Below, one piece after another: positions 10,994 through 19,104 of a stretch of DNA of 59,772 nt. The notes under the pieces are model-generated. The model worked only from the letters and a program-made list of their open reading frames with translations. It was not told the DNA's origin and ran no database searches. Position 1 is the first letter of the stretch. The number at the start of each line of letters is the position of its first letter. The position numbers were made by a program, and so were the translations under genes. This DNA is from Flavimaricola marinus (GTDB lineage: Bacteria; Pseudomonadota; Alphaproteobacteria; Rhodobacterales; Rhodobacteraceae), in assembly GCF_900184895.1 (NCBI RefSeq), contig NZ_FXZK01000015.1:1-59772 (forward strand), given 5' to 3'.

Positions 10994-11808
10994 ACCCGAT
11001 CTCCTTACTACGCGAGATCATCGCACAGGGCGGCCCTGTGACTTCGGATTTCTACGGCGACAATGCCAGTTTCGCCCTTCTTTCGCGTGTCGGGCTTTTA
11101 CGCGAAGTTGGCGTCGTCTCGTCCGTTGTCTGTTGTGACTGCGATGCGCCTCACAGCGCGCAAGTTGTCTTCGCGCACGGCAAGCACGGTTATCTCTGTC
11201 CAGACCTTGGCTTTGTCGCGCTCGCTCACTCCTCAATCAAGGAGTTTGGCCCTGATATTTCGGCATTGATTGAGCGCTTGGCGGAGGTTTTTGAGGTTCG
11301 ACAGCGCAAGTCATCAAGCATCTACGGCGAGACATGGCGTATTGGTGCGCTACGGTCCAACGTCGGATCTGTCATGCTGTATTTCCGCCCGAATTTGCAG
11401 AACGAGAATGATGCTCGCGAACTTCGAAGCGCCTTGGAACGCGAGGTCAGAGCTGACTGGAGGTTGGTTCTCACATCAGAAGGTAAACTGCCAATTGCTG
11501 GTCTGGTCGTTGCGCAGTTGGACGATATTGTCGAGATTGACGCAGAAACAGGAGACCTGCGGAGCATCGCAGACGCAGAAACACTGGCAGGCGTCCCGCG
11601 CAGGGTCACAGGAGGACGCCCAAGTGAACATGGGCATCTGCTCAAACCACTGATCGAAGACCGCATCAAAAACGGCAAAAGCACCACGGCAGTAGGTGCC
11701 GAAGCGCGAGCGGTTCGCGCTGCTTTCCAAGCCGCCTACCCCGACAAACCCATCCCGTCCGATCCAACAATCAAGAGATACGTCCGCGCGGCGCTTGGGG
11801 GTTCATAA
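10990..11808 (+). CDS. Unrecognised protein, coupled to the preceding gene
   Basis: A 272-residue soluble protein starting with GTG at 10990, overlapping the previous stop by four bases, so the two are probably made together. Near residues 48-70 a cysteine cluster (CCDCDAPH, then HGKHGYLC) could bind zinc. The first 45 residues are helical and leucine-rich and may form a winged helix. The basic C-terminal segment (GGRPSEHGHLLKPLIEDRI through TIKRYVRAALG) resembles a DNA-binding tail, but no family was recognised. Its place between a type I restriction operon and excision-type regulators suggests an element-borne defence or control function; this is inference. Confidence 0.6.
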   Translation: MNPISLLREIIAQGGPVTSDFYGDNASFALLSRVGLLREVGVVSSVVCCDCDAPHSAQVVFAHGKHGYLCPDLGFVALAHSSIKEFGPDISALIERLAEVFEVRQRKSSSIYGETWRIGALRSNVGSVMLYFRPNLQNENDARELRSALEREVRADWRLVLTSEGKLPIAGLVVAQLDDIVEIDAETGDLRSIADAETLAGVPRRVTGGRPSEHGHLLKPLIEDRIKNGKSTTAVGAEARAVRAAFQAAYPDKPIPSDPTIKRYVRAALGGS

Positions 11809-11889
11809 AGGGTTCAAAACCTCCGCTCTGTTTTGAACTGCCCATCGTCCGCCACGGTTCCCATGCATCCCAACAAAGGAGAATGGGCC

Positions 11890-12105
11890 ATGACGGACAT
11901 CTACGAAATTTTGAGCCAAGCACAGCAAGTCCTTGCCGTTTCGCCAAACGAGGCGGCGCGACTGTGCAGCATCGGTCGCACGACGCTGTATGCCGCGCTG
12001 TCGTCGGGCGAGCTGAAGAGCATCAAGATCGGCACCCGCCGCCTGATCACGCTCGAAGCTTTGCGCGACTGGTTGAAACGCAACGAGACCACGAAGGCCG
12101 AGTGA
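11890..12105 (+). CDS. Small HTH protein, excisionase/AlpA-like
   Basis: A 71-residue DNA-binding protein with the excisionase-type winged-helix motif: SPNEAARLCSIGRTTLYAAL followed by SGELKSIKIGTRRLITLEALRDWL. The start at 11890 is chosen because AAAGGAGA lies about 8 bases upstream; an earlier in-frame ATG at 11833 lacks one. Proteins of this type bind attachment regions to favour excision, or activate integrase genes (AlpA). Here it sits 10 bases before another HTH gene and upstream of the second integrase, so a recombination directionality role is plausible. Confidence 0.8.
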   Translation: MTDIYEILSQAQQVLAVSPNEAARLCSIGRTTLYAALSSGELKSIKIGTRRLITLEALRDWLKRNETTKAE

Positions 12106-12114
12106 GGGCACGCA

Positions 12115-12531
12115 ATGCCAAAGAAAGCGCGCCTTTCCGGGATCAAGGCTTTCCGGACTTACACAATCAACGAGGCGGCGGAGGTATCCGGCGTCTCACC
12201 CCGCACGATCAGCAATTGGGTCAAAGGCGGCCTGTCTGTGTTGGACGACGAACGACCTGTGCTGATCCGGGGCGATGATCTCCGCGACTACATCAAGTCT
12301 CAGCGCTCGGAACGGTCGAGGAAAACCCGGCTCGACACCTTCTACTGCGTTCGATGCAAGGCACAGCGGGCAGCGGCAGCGGCTATGGCCGATTGCGATT
12401 TGAAGCACGGGCGGGCGAGGCTGACTGCACTTTGTGAGAGCTGCGGAACGGTTGTTTCAAAACCTGTAGCAGAGGCCAAAATCACAGAACTTGGCCGCAC
12501 TCTAGACCTCAGAATTGAACGGCATGTTTAG
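12115..12531 (+). CDS. HTH protein with zinc-ribbon-like C-terminus
   Basis: A 138-residue protein. Residues 13-65 form a helix-turn-helix (YTINEAAEVSGVSPRTISNW then VKGGL) of the excisionase/MerR-like kind. The second half has two cysteine pairs, YCVRC at about 81-85 and CESC at about 106-109, spaced as in a zinc ribbon. GAGGG lies 7 bases before the ATG. It is probably co-transcribed with the preceding HTH gene. It probably acts as a regulator or excision factor of the element, but no specific family name was recognised. Confidence 0.7.
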   Translation: MPKKARLSGIKAFRTYTINEAAEVSGVSPRTISNWVKGGLSVLDDERPVLIRGDDLRDYIKSQRSERSRKTRLDTFYCVRCKAQRAAAAAMADCDLKHGRARLTALCESCGTVVSKPVAEAKITELGRTLDLRIERHV

Positions 12532-12778
12532 ACGTTAATATGGTGGACACACGCCCCCTTGTTTTTCCTGTTTTCAGCTCACCCCCCGGAACGGGAGGAT
12601 TGCTCCGACTTTGGACCATGTCGCGACTGAGAGGTGCGGCCCGTTCAAGGACTTTTCGAATGGGCATCAGCCTTGCACCCCACCGCGAGAATTACGCTTC
12701 GAAAAACACAGTCATGACTCCGAACCAAAAGACCCCTGAGATCATTTCACCGCTACCGGCTGACAGGAGGCCATCACT

Positions 12779-13819
12779 ATGAACAAGCGACCGAATGCCA
12801 AGAACGAACGCCTTAAGCGCCGCTTTCTGGAGTATCGCAAATACGCGCGCCAGTTATCCGAGAAAACTCTGGACCGGGAATTGGCCGCGCTCGAGCGTTT
12901 CGACGTTTGGAACGGGCGCAAGGATTTTGCGCGCTTTCATATCGAATGGGCCATGGGGTTTCGCGACCATCTTGAGCGCGCCAATACTGCCAACGGCACC
13001 CCTCTGGGCAAATCCTCGGCCCGCGCCATCATGGCGACATTGCGCGAGTTTACGCTTTGGCTGTCTCAACAAGACGGCTTTCGCAGTCGGATCAGGGCAT
13101 CGGATGCGGATTATTTTAACCTGTCCCGCCGCGATGAAGCCGAAGCCCGAGCCTCGACGGCCCGCCCCGCGCCCGGCATCAAACAAGCGAAACGCGCCTT
13201 TAAGATGATGCCCGCCACCAACCCGCGCGAAATGCGGGACAAAGCACTGTTCGGGTTGCTTTGCCTGACCGGCATCCGCGTCGCCGCCTTGGTCAGCCTT
13301 CGCCTCAAGCATGTCGATCTGGAAGACAAATCCGTGACGCAGAACCCGCGCGAGGTGGCGACAAAATTCGGTAAGTCAATGACGACTTTCTTTGCAAAGG
13401 ACTTTCCGGAGGCCAAACCCGCATTGCGCGCATGGATCACCTATCTGGAAGACGAGTTGCTTTTTGGCCCGGATGATCCGCTTTTCCCGGCGACGGCCTT
13501 GAAGGCCAGCGCGTCAACAGGTTTCCAAGCCGACGGTTTTGATCGCCGCCCATGGAAAAGCACCGAACCGGCGCGCAAGATCGTCAATGCGGCTTTCGTC
13601 GCTGCAAACCTGCCCGCCTTCGGCCCACATGCCTTCCGTCACATGTTGGCGCGCCACACGGCCAAGACCTGCAAGTCCGTTGCCGAACTTGTGGCGACGT
13701 CGCAAAACCTTGGTCACACCGACGTTCTGACCACTCTGCGCAGCTACGGCACCATCGACCGGGACAAAATGCGCGCGCTCATTACCGGGGAGTCGGACGG
13801 GGTTGTGTTGGAGGATTGA
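12779..13819 (+). CDS. Second tyrosine-type recombinase/integrase
   Basis: A 346-residue site-specific recombinase with an N-terminal SAM-like core-binding domain (about 10-100) and a catalytic domain (about 140-335). The catalytic residues are R167 (LTGIRVAALVSL), K196 or K199 (TKFGKS), H284 and R287 (HAFRH), H313 (LGHTD) and Y323 (LRSYG). An AGGAGG site lies 8 bases before the ATG. It lacks the DUF4102 arm domain, so it belongs to a different integrase group from the one at 1056. It ends about 100 bases from the tRNA-Ser attachment site. It may be a second insertion or resolution enzyme, or the mark of a composite element. Confidence 0.9.
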   Translation: MNKRPNAKNERLKRRFLEYRKYARQLSEKTLDRELAALERFDVWNGRKDFARFHIEWAMGFRDHLERANTANGTPLGKSSARAIMATLREFTLWLSQQDGFRSRIRASDADYFNLSRRDEAEARASTARPAPGIKQAKRAFKMMPATNPREMRDKALFGLLCLTGIRVAALVSLRLKHVDLEDKSVTQNPREVATKFGKSMTTFFAKDFPEAKPALRAWITYLEDELLFGPDDPLFPATALKASASTGFQADGFDRRPWKSTEPARKIVNAAFVAANLPAFGPHAFRHMLARHTAKTCKSVAELVATSQNLGHTDVLTTLRSYGTIDRDKMRALITGESDGVVLED

Positions 13820-13842
13820 GGGGCGTGCATACACACGACAGA

Positions 13843-13864
13843 TGTGGGAACAAGTGTGGGAACG
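13843..13864 (+). repeat. Tandem TGTGGGAAC motif, right copy (candidate arm-type site)
   Basis: This is the same direct pair as at 1029-1050, with one substitution (AAG for AAA in the spacer). It lies 54 bases inside the right attachment core. Having both pairs in the same orientation near the two ends supports a shared integrase-binding role. Confidence 0.6.
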
Positions 13865-13918
13865 GATCTCACCCCTTGCGAAATTATCCATTAAAATCAT
13901 CGGCCTACTTAGGATTAT

Positions 13919-14008
13919 TGGCGGAAGCGGTGGGATTCGAACCCACGGTACGGTTCCCCGCACGCTAGTTTTCAAGACTAGAGCCTTAAACCACTCGGCC
14001 ACACTTCC
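13919..14008 (-). tRNA. tRNA-Ser (anticodon UGA)
   Basis: This 90-base gene reads GGAAGTGTGGCCGAGTGG at its 5' end, with the anticodon loop CTTGAAAA (anticodon TGA), a long class II variable arm (CGTGCGGGGAACCGTACC region), the T-loop GGTTCGAATCC and an encoded CCA end. The acceptor stem GGAAGTG pairs with CGCTTCC, with one G-T type pair. The last 14 bases are the attachment core of the integrated element, which therefore leaves an intact tRNA. Confidence 0.95.
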
Positions 14009-14401
14009 TTGTTGCCAATCGTCCAAACTTCGGAGCCAGCAAATCAGATGCGGTTCAAATGCCAGCGTTCTCCCCTGACTACAATCCCAAATGTTTCGCT
14101 GAAACTTGCTCAACAGCACCAACTTCGCGGACATTCCCGGCTGCAGGTTCATCCGCGGCATCCTCCGTGTTCCGTCGGCGGGAAAGGCCCTGGAAATCTC
14201 AGCCGAACAGCAGCGGTTTCCAGCCTTCCTTATCATCACCGCTCTTCCAAAAGCCCAAGTTGATCGTTAACGTGCCGAGGAATATTGCAGAGGCGTGACG
14301 GCTCGAGCCTAGGTGCGCCGAGCAGGGGACGGGCAAGTTAGCAACGACCGAGAAACGGTCAAGTCGCCGAAACGTCGGCACGCAGGCAAAGGGGCATTGG
14401 T
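14009..14401. other. Intergenic region, tRNA-Ser to SPOR lipoprotein gene
   Basis: No gene was recognised in this 393-base stretch. It must hold the tRNA promoter (leftward) and the promoter of the rightward SPOR gene, but no confident -35/-10 pair was picked out. Confidence 0.4.
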
Positions 14402-15286
14402 ATGTGGGGCAATTGGAAGTGTACGAACGCAACGCCGAGAATTGGCGTATGCATCGCGGCTGTGCTGTTTATCGCGGCCTGCGATGAGAACGGAGACTTC
14501 ACATTTCCGACTCTGGAAGAACCGATTGAATCGTCGCCAGCCGTCAGCGGCCAGACAACCGAATTGATCGAGCGCGATGTCGAAGCACCCGAGGTCTTTC
14601 AAGTGACAGAGCAGGGCCTATGGGACGGCCGCCCGTCCCTAGGTGGCGTTTGGGTGGCGTTTCCTGACGTAGCCGAGCCTGAACGGGTCATCATACGAAG
14701 CCAAGCCAACGGCCAGTTTGTTATCGGCGCGCTTTTCCGACGTGAACGCGAAAACCCCGGCCCGGCGTTGCAGGTATCGTCCGACGCTGCGGCGGCCTTG
14801 GGAATGCTGGCCGGTTCTCCGGCGACACTCAACGTCACCGCCCTGCGCCGGGAAGAGACTCCGGTGCCGGAGATTGCAGTGCCGTCGGCAGAATTCGAGA
14901 TCCCCGACGAAATCAGCGAAACACCGCTCGAGCCGATCGCCGGTGCAGCTGCGGCGATTGAGGCCGCTGTGGCATCGGAAGCGGCCAGTGTGGAAAGCGT
15001 CGCCGAACCGCCCCCCGCCGCGCCGAACCCCGCTGCCACGACAACCTCACCTCTCGAACGCCCCTATATCCAGATTGGAATTTTCAGCGTGGAAGAAAAC
15101 GCTAACAATTCCGCGGTCGCAATGCGGACAGCGGGACTACAGGCGAGTGTCGTGCGGCAAGAGAGCCAAGGCAGTACTTTTTGGCGGGTCATCGTGGGCC
15201 CGGCTCAAAGCTCGGCAGAGCGAGAACGCCTTTTGGCACAAGTGAAGGATCGCGGCTTTACCGACGCCTATTTTGTGCGAAACTGA
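14402..15286 (+). CDS. SPOR-domain lipoprotein
   Basis: A 294-residue envelope protein. The N-terminal signal ends in the lipobox IAAC with the lipidated cysteine at about residue 27. A central stretch of about 60 residues rich in alanine, glutamate and proline acts as a linker. The C-terminal 75 residues are a SPOR domain (PYIQIGIFSVEENANNSAVA, later WRVIVGPAQSSAERERLL), a fold that binds denuded peptidoglycan strands at division sites. AAAGGGG lies about 8 bases before the ATG. It precedes a D,D-carboxypeptidase gene by 38 bases, consistent with a joint role in septal or sidewall peptidoglycan. Confidence 0.85.
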   Translation: MWGNWKCTNATPRIGVCIAAVLFIAACDENGDFTFPTLEEPIESSPAVSGQTTELIERDVEAPEVFQVTEQGLWDGRPSLGGVWVAFPDVAEPERVIIRSQANGQFVIGALFRRERENPGPALQVSSDAAAALGMLAGSPATLNVTALRREETPVPEIAVPSAEFEIPDEISETPLEPIAGAAAAIEAAVASEAASVESVAEPPPAAPNPAATTTSPLERPYIQIGIFSVEENANNSAVAMRTAGLQASVVRQESQGSTFWRVIVGPAQSSAERERLLAQVKDRGFTDAYFVRN

Positions 15287-15324
15287 GACGCCAGCTTTCA
15301 CACCATACTATCTGGAGGTTTGAC

Positions 15325-16527
15325 ATGATCCGCATGTCCAGAACACTTTGGGCCTTGGCCATCGCCATCATGCCTGCGCTTGCGTCGGCCCAAGGGTTCG
15401 ATACCCGTGCGACGGCTGCATGGGTCTATGATCAGTCGACGGAAACCGTTCTGCTAGCCAAGAATGCGGACCAACCGTTGCCGCCGGCATCCATGTCTAA
15501 GTTGATGACGCTGTATATGGCTTTCGAAGCTGTGGCCAACGGCACGCTTGAAATAGATCAGGAACTCCCGGTCTCACAGCATGCAATGGATTATGGCGGA
15601 TCAAGCATGTTCCTGCGAGCAGGCGAACGTGTCCGCGTGGAGGATCTCTTACGGGGCGTGATTGTGCTATCCGGGAACGATGCCTCCGCTGTTCTTGCAG
15701 AAGCTTTGAGCGATGATGGAACCGAAGCGACCTTTGCCAGGCAAATGACGCAAAAGGCTCGATCGATGGGCATGAATAATTCGACGTTCTTGAATTCCAA
15801 CGGCTGGCCCGCGGCAGGACATGAAATGTCGATGCATGATCTTGGTATCTTGGCAAACCGGATCATCCTCGACTTTCCGACATTCTACCCCCTCTTTGCC
15901 GAGACTGAGTTCCTTTTTGACAATCGCGTGCCATCCAATACTCAGAACCGAAATCCGATCTTGGGGCTGGGCATCGGCGCCGATGGGCTGAAGACAGGGC
16001 ACACGCAAGAGGCTGGCTACGGCCTTGTCGGTAGCGCAAAGCAAGGGGATCGCCGGATCATCTTTGTCATCACTGGCCTCGATACCGCTCAGGCGCGCCG
16101 GGACGAAAGCGAACGTATCGTCAATTGGGCTTTTCGCCAGTTCGTTGAAGCCGAAGTGACCGCAGAGGGCACACAGGTTGCAGAAGCCGACGTCTGGATG
16201 GGGGAGTTACCATCGGTCGGTCTTAGAATGGCTCACGATATCAGCCTGCTACTCCCACTGGACGAAAGCGAATCCCTGAACGCTGAAGCGGTCTACAACA
16301 GTCCTGTCGAAGCACCCGTTGCGGAAGGCCAAGTTCTGGGGGAAGTGGTGATTACCCGAACGGGGCTGCCTGAGATCCGCGTGCCGCTGATCGCCATGAC
16401 CGATATTGCGCCCGGCGGGTTCGGCATCCGCCTGCAAACTGCAGCCTCTGTCTTGATTTCACGTTTCGGCCCAGCCATCGGATTGGGAGACGTCGCTACA
16501 ATCGACACAGTCCCGGACGGCGCATGA
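15325..16527 (+). CDS. D-alanyl-D-alanine carboxypeptidase, DacA type
   Basis: A periplasmic penicillin-binding protein that trims the terminal D-Ala of peptidoglycan pentapeptides. A signal peptide (about residues 1-22, ending ALASAQ) is followed by the peptidase S11 domain with SMSK at 56-59 (catalytic serine 56), SGN at 116-118 and KTG at 223-225. A C-terminal PBP5-like beta domain follows (about 290-385). The start at 15325 is set by TGGAGG 7 bases upstream. It overlaps tmk by 4 bases (ATGA). At 400 residues it is normal for the family, and all catalytic motifs are present. Confidence 0.93.
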   Translation: MIRMSRTLWALAIAIMPALASAQGFDTRATAAWVYDQSTETVLLAKNADQPLPPASMSKLMTLYMAFEAVANGTLEIDQELPVSQHAMDYGGSSMFLRAGERVRVEDLLRGVIVLSGNDASAVLAEALSDDGTEATFARQMTQKARSMGMNNSTFLNSNGWPAAGHEMSMHDLGILANRIILDFPTFYPLFAETEFLFDNRVPSNTQNRNPILGLGIGADGLKTGHTQEAGYGLVGSAKQGDRRIIFVITGLDTAQARRDESERIVNWAFRQFVEAEVTAEGTQVAEADVWMGELPSVGLRMAHDISLLLPLDESESLNAEAVYNSPVEAPVAEGQVLGEVVITRTGLPEIRVPLIAMTDIAPGGFGIRLQTAASVLISRFGPAIGLGDVATIDTVPDGA

Positions 16528-17162
16528 AAAACCGATCCGGACTGTTTGTCAGCTTCGAGGGGATCGATGGTTGTGGGAAGTCGACCCAATCAAAGGCTCT
16601 GCGCAACCATCTCGAAGGCGAAGGCCAAACCGTCGTGCTCACGCGTGAACCGGGCGGCAGCCCCGGAGCGGAGGAGATTCGGCAGCTCGTTCTAACCGGC
16701 GAGCCGGGTCGCTGGTCTGCCGAATCCGAATTGCTTCTGTTCAACGCGGCACGCCGGGACCATATCGAAAAGACCATTCGCCCTGCCTTACAAGCTGGCA
16801 AAACCGTCATAACGGATAGGTTCGCAGATAGTACGCGTGTGTACCAAGGTGCGACGCGCGGGGACCTTCGCGGTATGGTCGATCAGCTTCATGATTTGAT
16901 GATCGGGATAGAGCCCGATGTGACGTTCTTAATCGATATGGATCCTTCGACAGCACTCGAGCGTGGGCTGGCGCGCCGCTCGGGAGAAGATCGCTACGAA
17001 GAGTTTGGCCTTGGCTTTCAGGAAACCCTTCGCCACGGTTTCCTCGCCTTGGCAAAACGGTTCTCAAATCGTTGCGTTGTCATAGATGGTAATCGTGATA
17101 TAGGCGCGGTATCCGCTGAGATCTGTGCACATATGGCTGCCCGCGTCGGTTCTTTCGGCTGA
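16524..17162 (+). CDS. tmk: Thymidylate kinase
   Basis: Phosphorylates dTMP to dTDP with ATP in the cytoplasm. The P-loop FEGIDGCGKST lies at about 11-21, the DR-type motif is TDRFADSTRVYQG, and the lid region is RRSGEDRYE. The length of 212 residues is typical. It starts inside the stop of the carboxypeptidase gene and ends 3 bases before holB, in the order commonly seen in Rhodobacterales, so it is probably in one operon from the SPOR gene to the MBL hydrolase. Confidence 0.96.
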   Translation: MKNRSGLFVSFEGIDGCGKSTQSKALRNHLEGEGQTVVLTREPGGSPGAEEIRQLVLTGEPGRWSAESELLLFNAARRDHIEKTIRPALQAGKTVITDRFADSTRVYQGATRGDLRGMVDQLHDLMIGIEPDVTFLIDMDPSTALERGLARRSGEDRYEEFGLGFQETLRHGFLALAKRFSNRCVVIDGNRDIGAVSAEICAHMAARVGSFG

Positions 17163-17165
17163 TCC

Positions 17166-18293
17166 ATGGCCAAGTCAGAAGCCCCCCTCCCCGAACCTGA
17201 CCGGATTCCAGGCGCACCGCACCCAAGGGAAAGCCTGCGATTGATCGGGCAAACTGCCGCGGAAGAGGAGTTTCTGACAGCATATAATTCTGGTCGGCTT
17301 CACTCTGGATGGCTTCTGACCGGCCCCCCCGGCGTCGGGAAGGCGACGCTGGCTTACCGAATTGCAGAGTTACTTCTTTCGGAGCAGGACGCCAACGGGC
17401 TATTTGGTGCCGCACCTCCGCCAGCCTCCCTGCAACTCGACCCGGACCACCCGGATGCCAGGCTCATTCGCGCTGACGCCCATCCCCGGTTGTTCGTCCT
17501 CCGACGGGGCCCAAATAGCACTGGATCAAATCTGGCGACCGTCATTTCCGTAGAGCAGACCCGAGACCTCAAGTCATTTCTTCACCTCTCCGCCGCGGAC
17601 GGAGGCCGGCGGGTCGTGATTATCGACACCGTCGACGAGATGAACAGAAATGCCGCAAATGCGCTGCTGAAGGAACTCGAAGAACCGCCGGAACGTACGA
17701 CACTACTTTTGCTTTCGCACCAGCCGTCGGGGCTCCTGCCAACAATCCGATCGCGATGTCGCACACTCCGGCTCGCTCCCCTGCCTCCGGCAAATCTTGC
17801 AATGGCACTCGAGGACCTAGGCTATCATACGGATACGCCGGACGCGCTCGCTGTGATTTCTGGTGGCTCCGTTGGTGGTGCGATCAGGATGTTACAATCG
17901 GATGGGCTGTCTCTGTATAACAGCTTGGTACAACTGCTGTCCGGGCTGCCACGGATGGATCGGCCGTCAGCAATCAAGTTGTCGGAGGCTTGTGCCGGAC
18001 GAGGTTCCGAAAACCGCTTCGAGCTAACTCTCAATCTGATTGAACTTCTCTTGTCCCGCGCCGCTAGATCCGGTCTGACCGGCGAGCCAAGTTCTCAGGG
18101 CGCCCCAGGAGAAGCCCGGCTGCTTGCCAGCATGGCACCGCATGATCATGCGGCGCGTGCTTGGGCCAACCTACAGCAAACACTCAGCGCCCGGGCACGC
18201 CACGGCAAGGCCGTCAACCTTGACCCTGCCGCACTGATCCTTGATATGCTTTTCAGGATTGAAGCCACCGCAGCATCCTTCGTTTCAAACTAA
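17166..18293 (+). CDS. holB: DNA polymerase III subunit delta-prime
   Basis: A clamp-loader subunit that opens the sliding clamp for the replicative polymerase. The AAA+ fold has Walker A GPPGVGKAT at about 53-61, a Walker B region VVIIDTVDEM, and the sensor region LLLLSHQPSGLLPTIRSRCR. The arginine finger lies in SRC (IRSRCRTLRL). At 375 residues it is in the usual alphaproteobacterial range. The tmk-holB-tatD order is widely conserved and supports the assignment. Confidence 0.93.
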   Translation: MAKSEAPLPEPDRIPGAPHPRESLRLIGQTAAEEEFLTAYNSGRLHSGWLLTGPPGVGKATLAYRIAELLLSEQDANGLFGAAPPPASLQLDPDHPDARLIRADAHPRLFVLRRGPNSTGSNLATVISVEQTRDLKSFLHLSAADGGRRVVIIDTVDEMNRNAANALLKELEEPPERTTLLLLSHQPSGLLPTIRSRCRTLRLAPLPPANLAMALEDLGYHTDTPDALAVISGGSVGGAIRMLQSDGLSLYNSLVQLLSGLPRMDRPSAIKLSEACAGRGSENRFELTLNLIELLLSRAARSGLTGEPSSQGAPGEARLLASMAPHDHAARAWANLQQTLSARARHGKAVNLDPAALILDMLFRIEATAASFVSN

Positions 18294-18303
18294 AAGGCCA
18301 TTC

Positions 18304-19104
18304 ATGCCCGCCTCAGGAGCTCTCGTCGACAGCCACTGCCATCTCGACTTCCCGGATTTCGAGGGGGAACGGACCGCGCTGGTCGCTCGTGCTGTCGAGG
18401 CAGGCGTCGAGCGAATGGTCACGATCTGTACAAAGCTGAAGAACGCTCCGAATGTTCGGGCGATTGCAGAGGCCCACAGCGAGGTCTTTTGGGCCGCGGG
18501 GACGCACCCAATGAGCGCGGCTGACGAACCTCTGGCGACCGTCGACGAGCTGGTCACCCTCAGCCAACATCCGAAAATGGTTGGCATCGGGGAAACCGGA
18601 CTCGATTACCACTACACAGGCGAGAGCGCGGATATCCAGAAGAAGTCCCTCCGGATACACATCGAGGCCGCTCGTGAAACCGGGTTGCCGCTGATCATCC
18701 ACGCGCGCGCCGCTGACACCGACATTGCAGAAATTCTGACAGAGGGTATCTCGCAAGGGCAGTTCGATTGCGTGATGCACTGCTTTTCCTCCTCCGCAGA
18801 ACTGGCACGGGCGGCGCTAGATTTGGGTTTTTACCTTTCGATGTCCGGGATCGCGGCATTTCCCCGGTCAACCGAGCTGCGGGATATCTTTGCCTCCGCT
18901 CCACTGGATCGCATCCTTGTTGAGACGGATAGCCCATATCTTGCCCCCCCACCCTTTCGGGGAAAGCGCAACGAACCGGCCTACACGGCCCATACCGCAG
19001 CTGTCGGCGCAAAGCTGTTTGACATGAGCGAAGAGGCATTCGCTGCCCAAACGACTGCCAATTTCGACCGGCTCTTCGCCAAAGCGGCCAAGTGGCACGA
19101 ATGA
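18304..19104 (+). CDS. TatD-family metal-dependent DNase/hydrolase
   Basis: A 266-residue TIM-barrel metal hydrolase. Metal ligands are visible as DSHCHLD (residues 9-15), GIGETGLDY, IIHARAADTD, the histidine in CVMHCFSS and the terminal DSPYLAP. Members act as 3'-5' exonucleases or DNases. The ATG at 18304 has AAAGG 7 bases upstream; an earlier in-frame start would overlap holB. It overlaps the next gene by 4 bases (ATGA). Confidence 0.92.
   Translation: MPASGALVDSHCHLDFPDFEGERTALVARAVEAGVERMVTICTKLKNAPNVRAIAEAHSEVFWAAGTHPMSAADEPLATVDELVTLSQHPKMVGIGETGLDYHYTGESADIQKKSLRIHIEAARETGLPLIIHARAADTDIAEILTEGISQGQFDCVMHCFSSSAELARAALDLGFYLSMSGIAAFPRSTELRDIFASAPLDRILVETDSPYLAPPPFRGKRNEPAYTAHTAAVGAKLFDMSEEAFAAQTTANFDRLFAKAAKWHE

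Larger units (their letters stand above)
885..13932. mobile_element. Integrative element (genomic island) in tRNA-Ser
   Basis: The element is bounded by a 14-bp direct repeat, TGGCGGAAGCGGTG, at 885-898 and 13919-13932. The right copy is the 3' end, including CCA, of an intact tRNA-Ser gene on the minus strand. Just inside each end lies a matching 22-base tandem motif (1029-1050 and 13843-13864), as expected for integrase arm sites that would flank the joined attachment site in a circular form. Cargo: a P4-type integrase, a type I restriction-modification operon with an FRG-domain gene, two coupled unknown genes, two HTH proteins and a second tyrosine recombinase. No conjugation or replication genes were seen, so it is either mobilised by others or defective. 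Confidence 0.8.
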
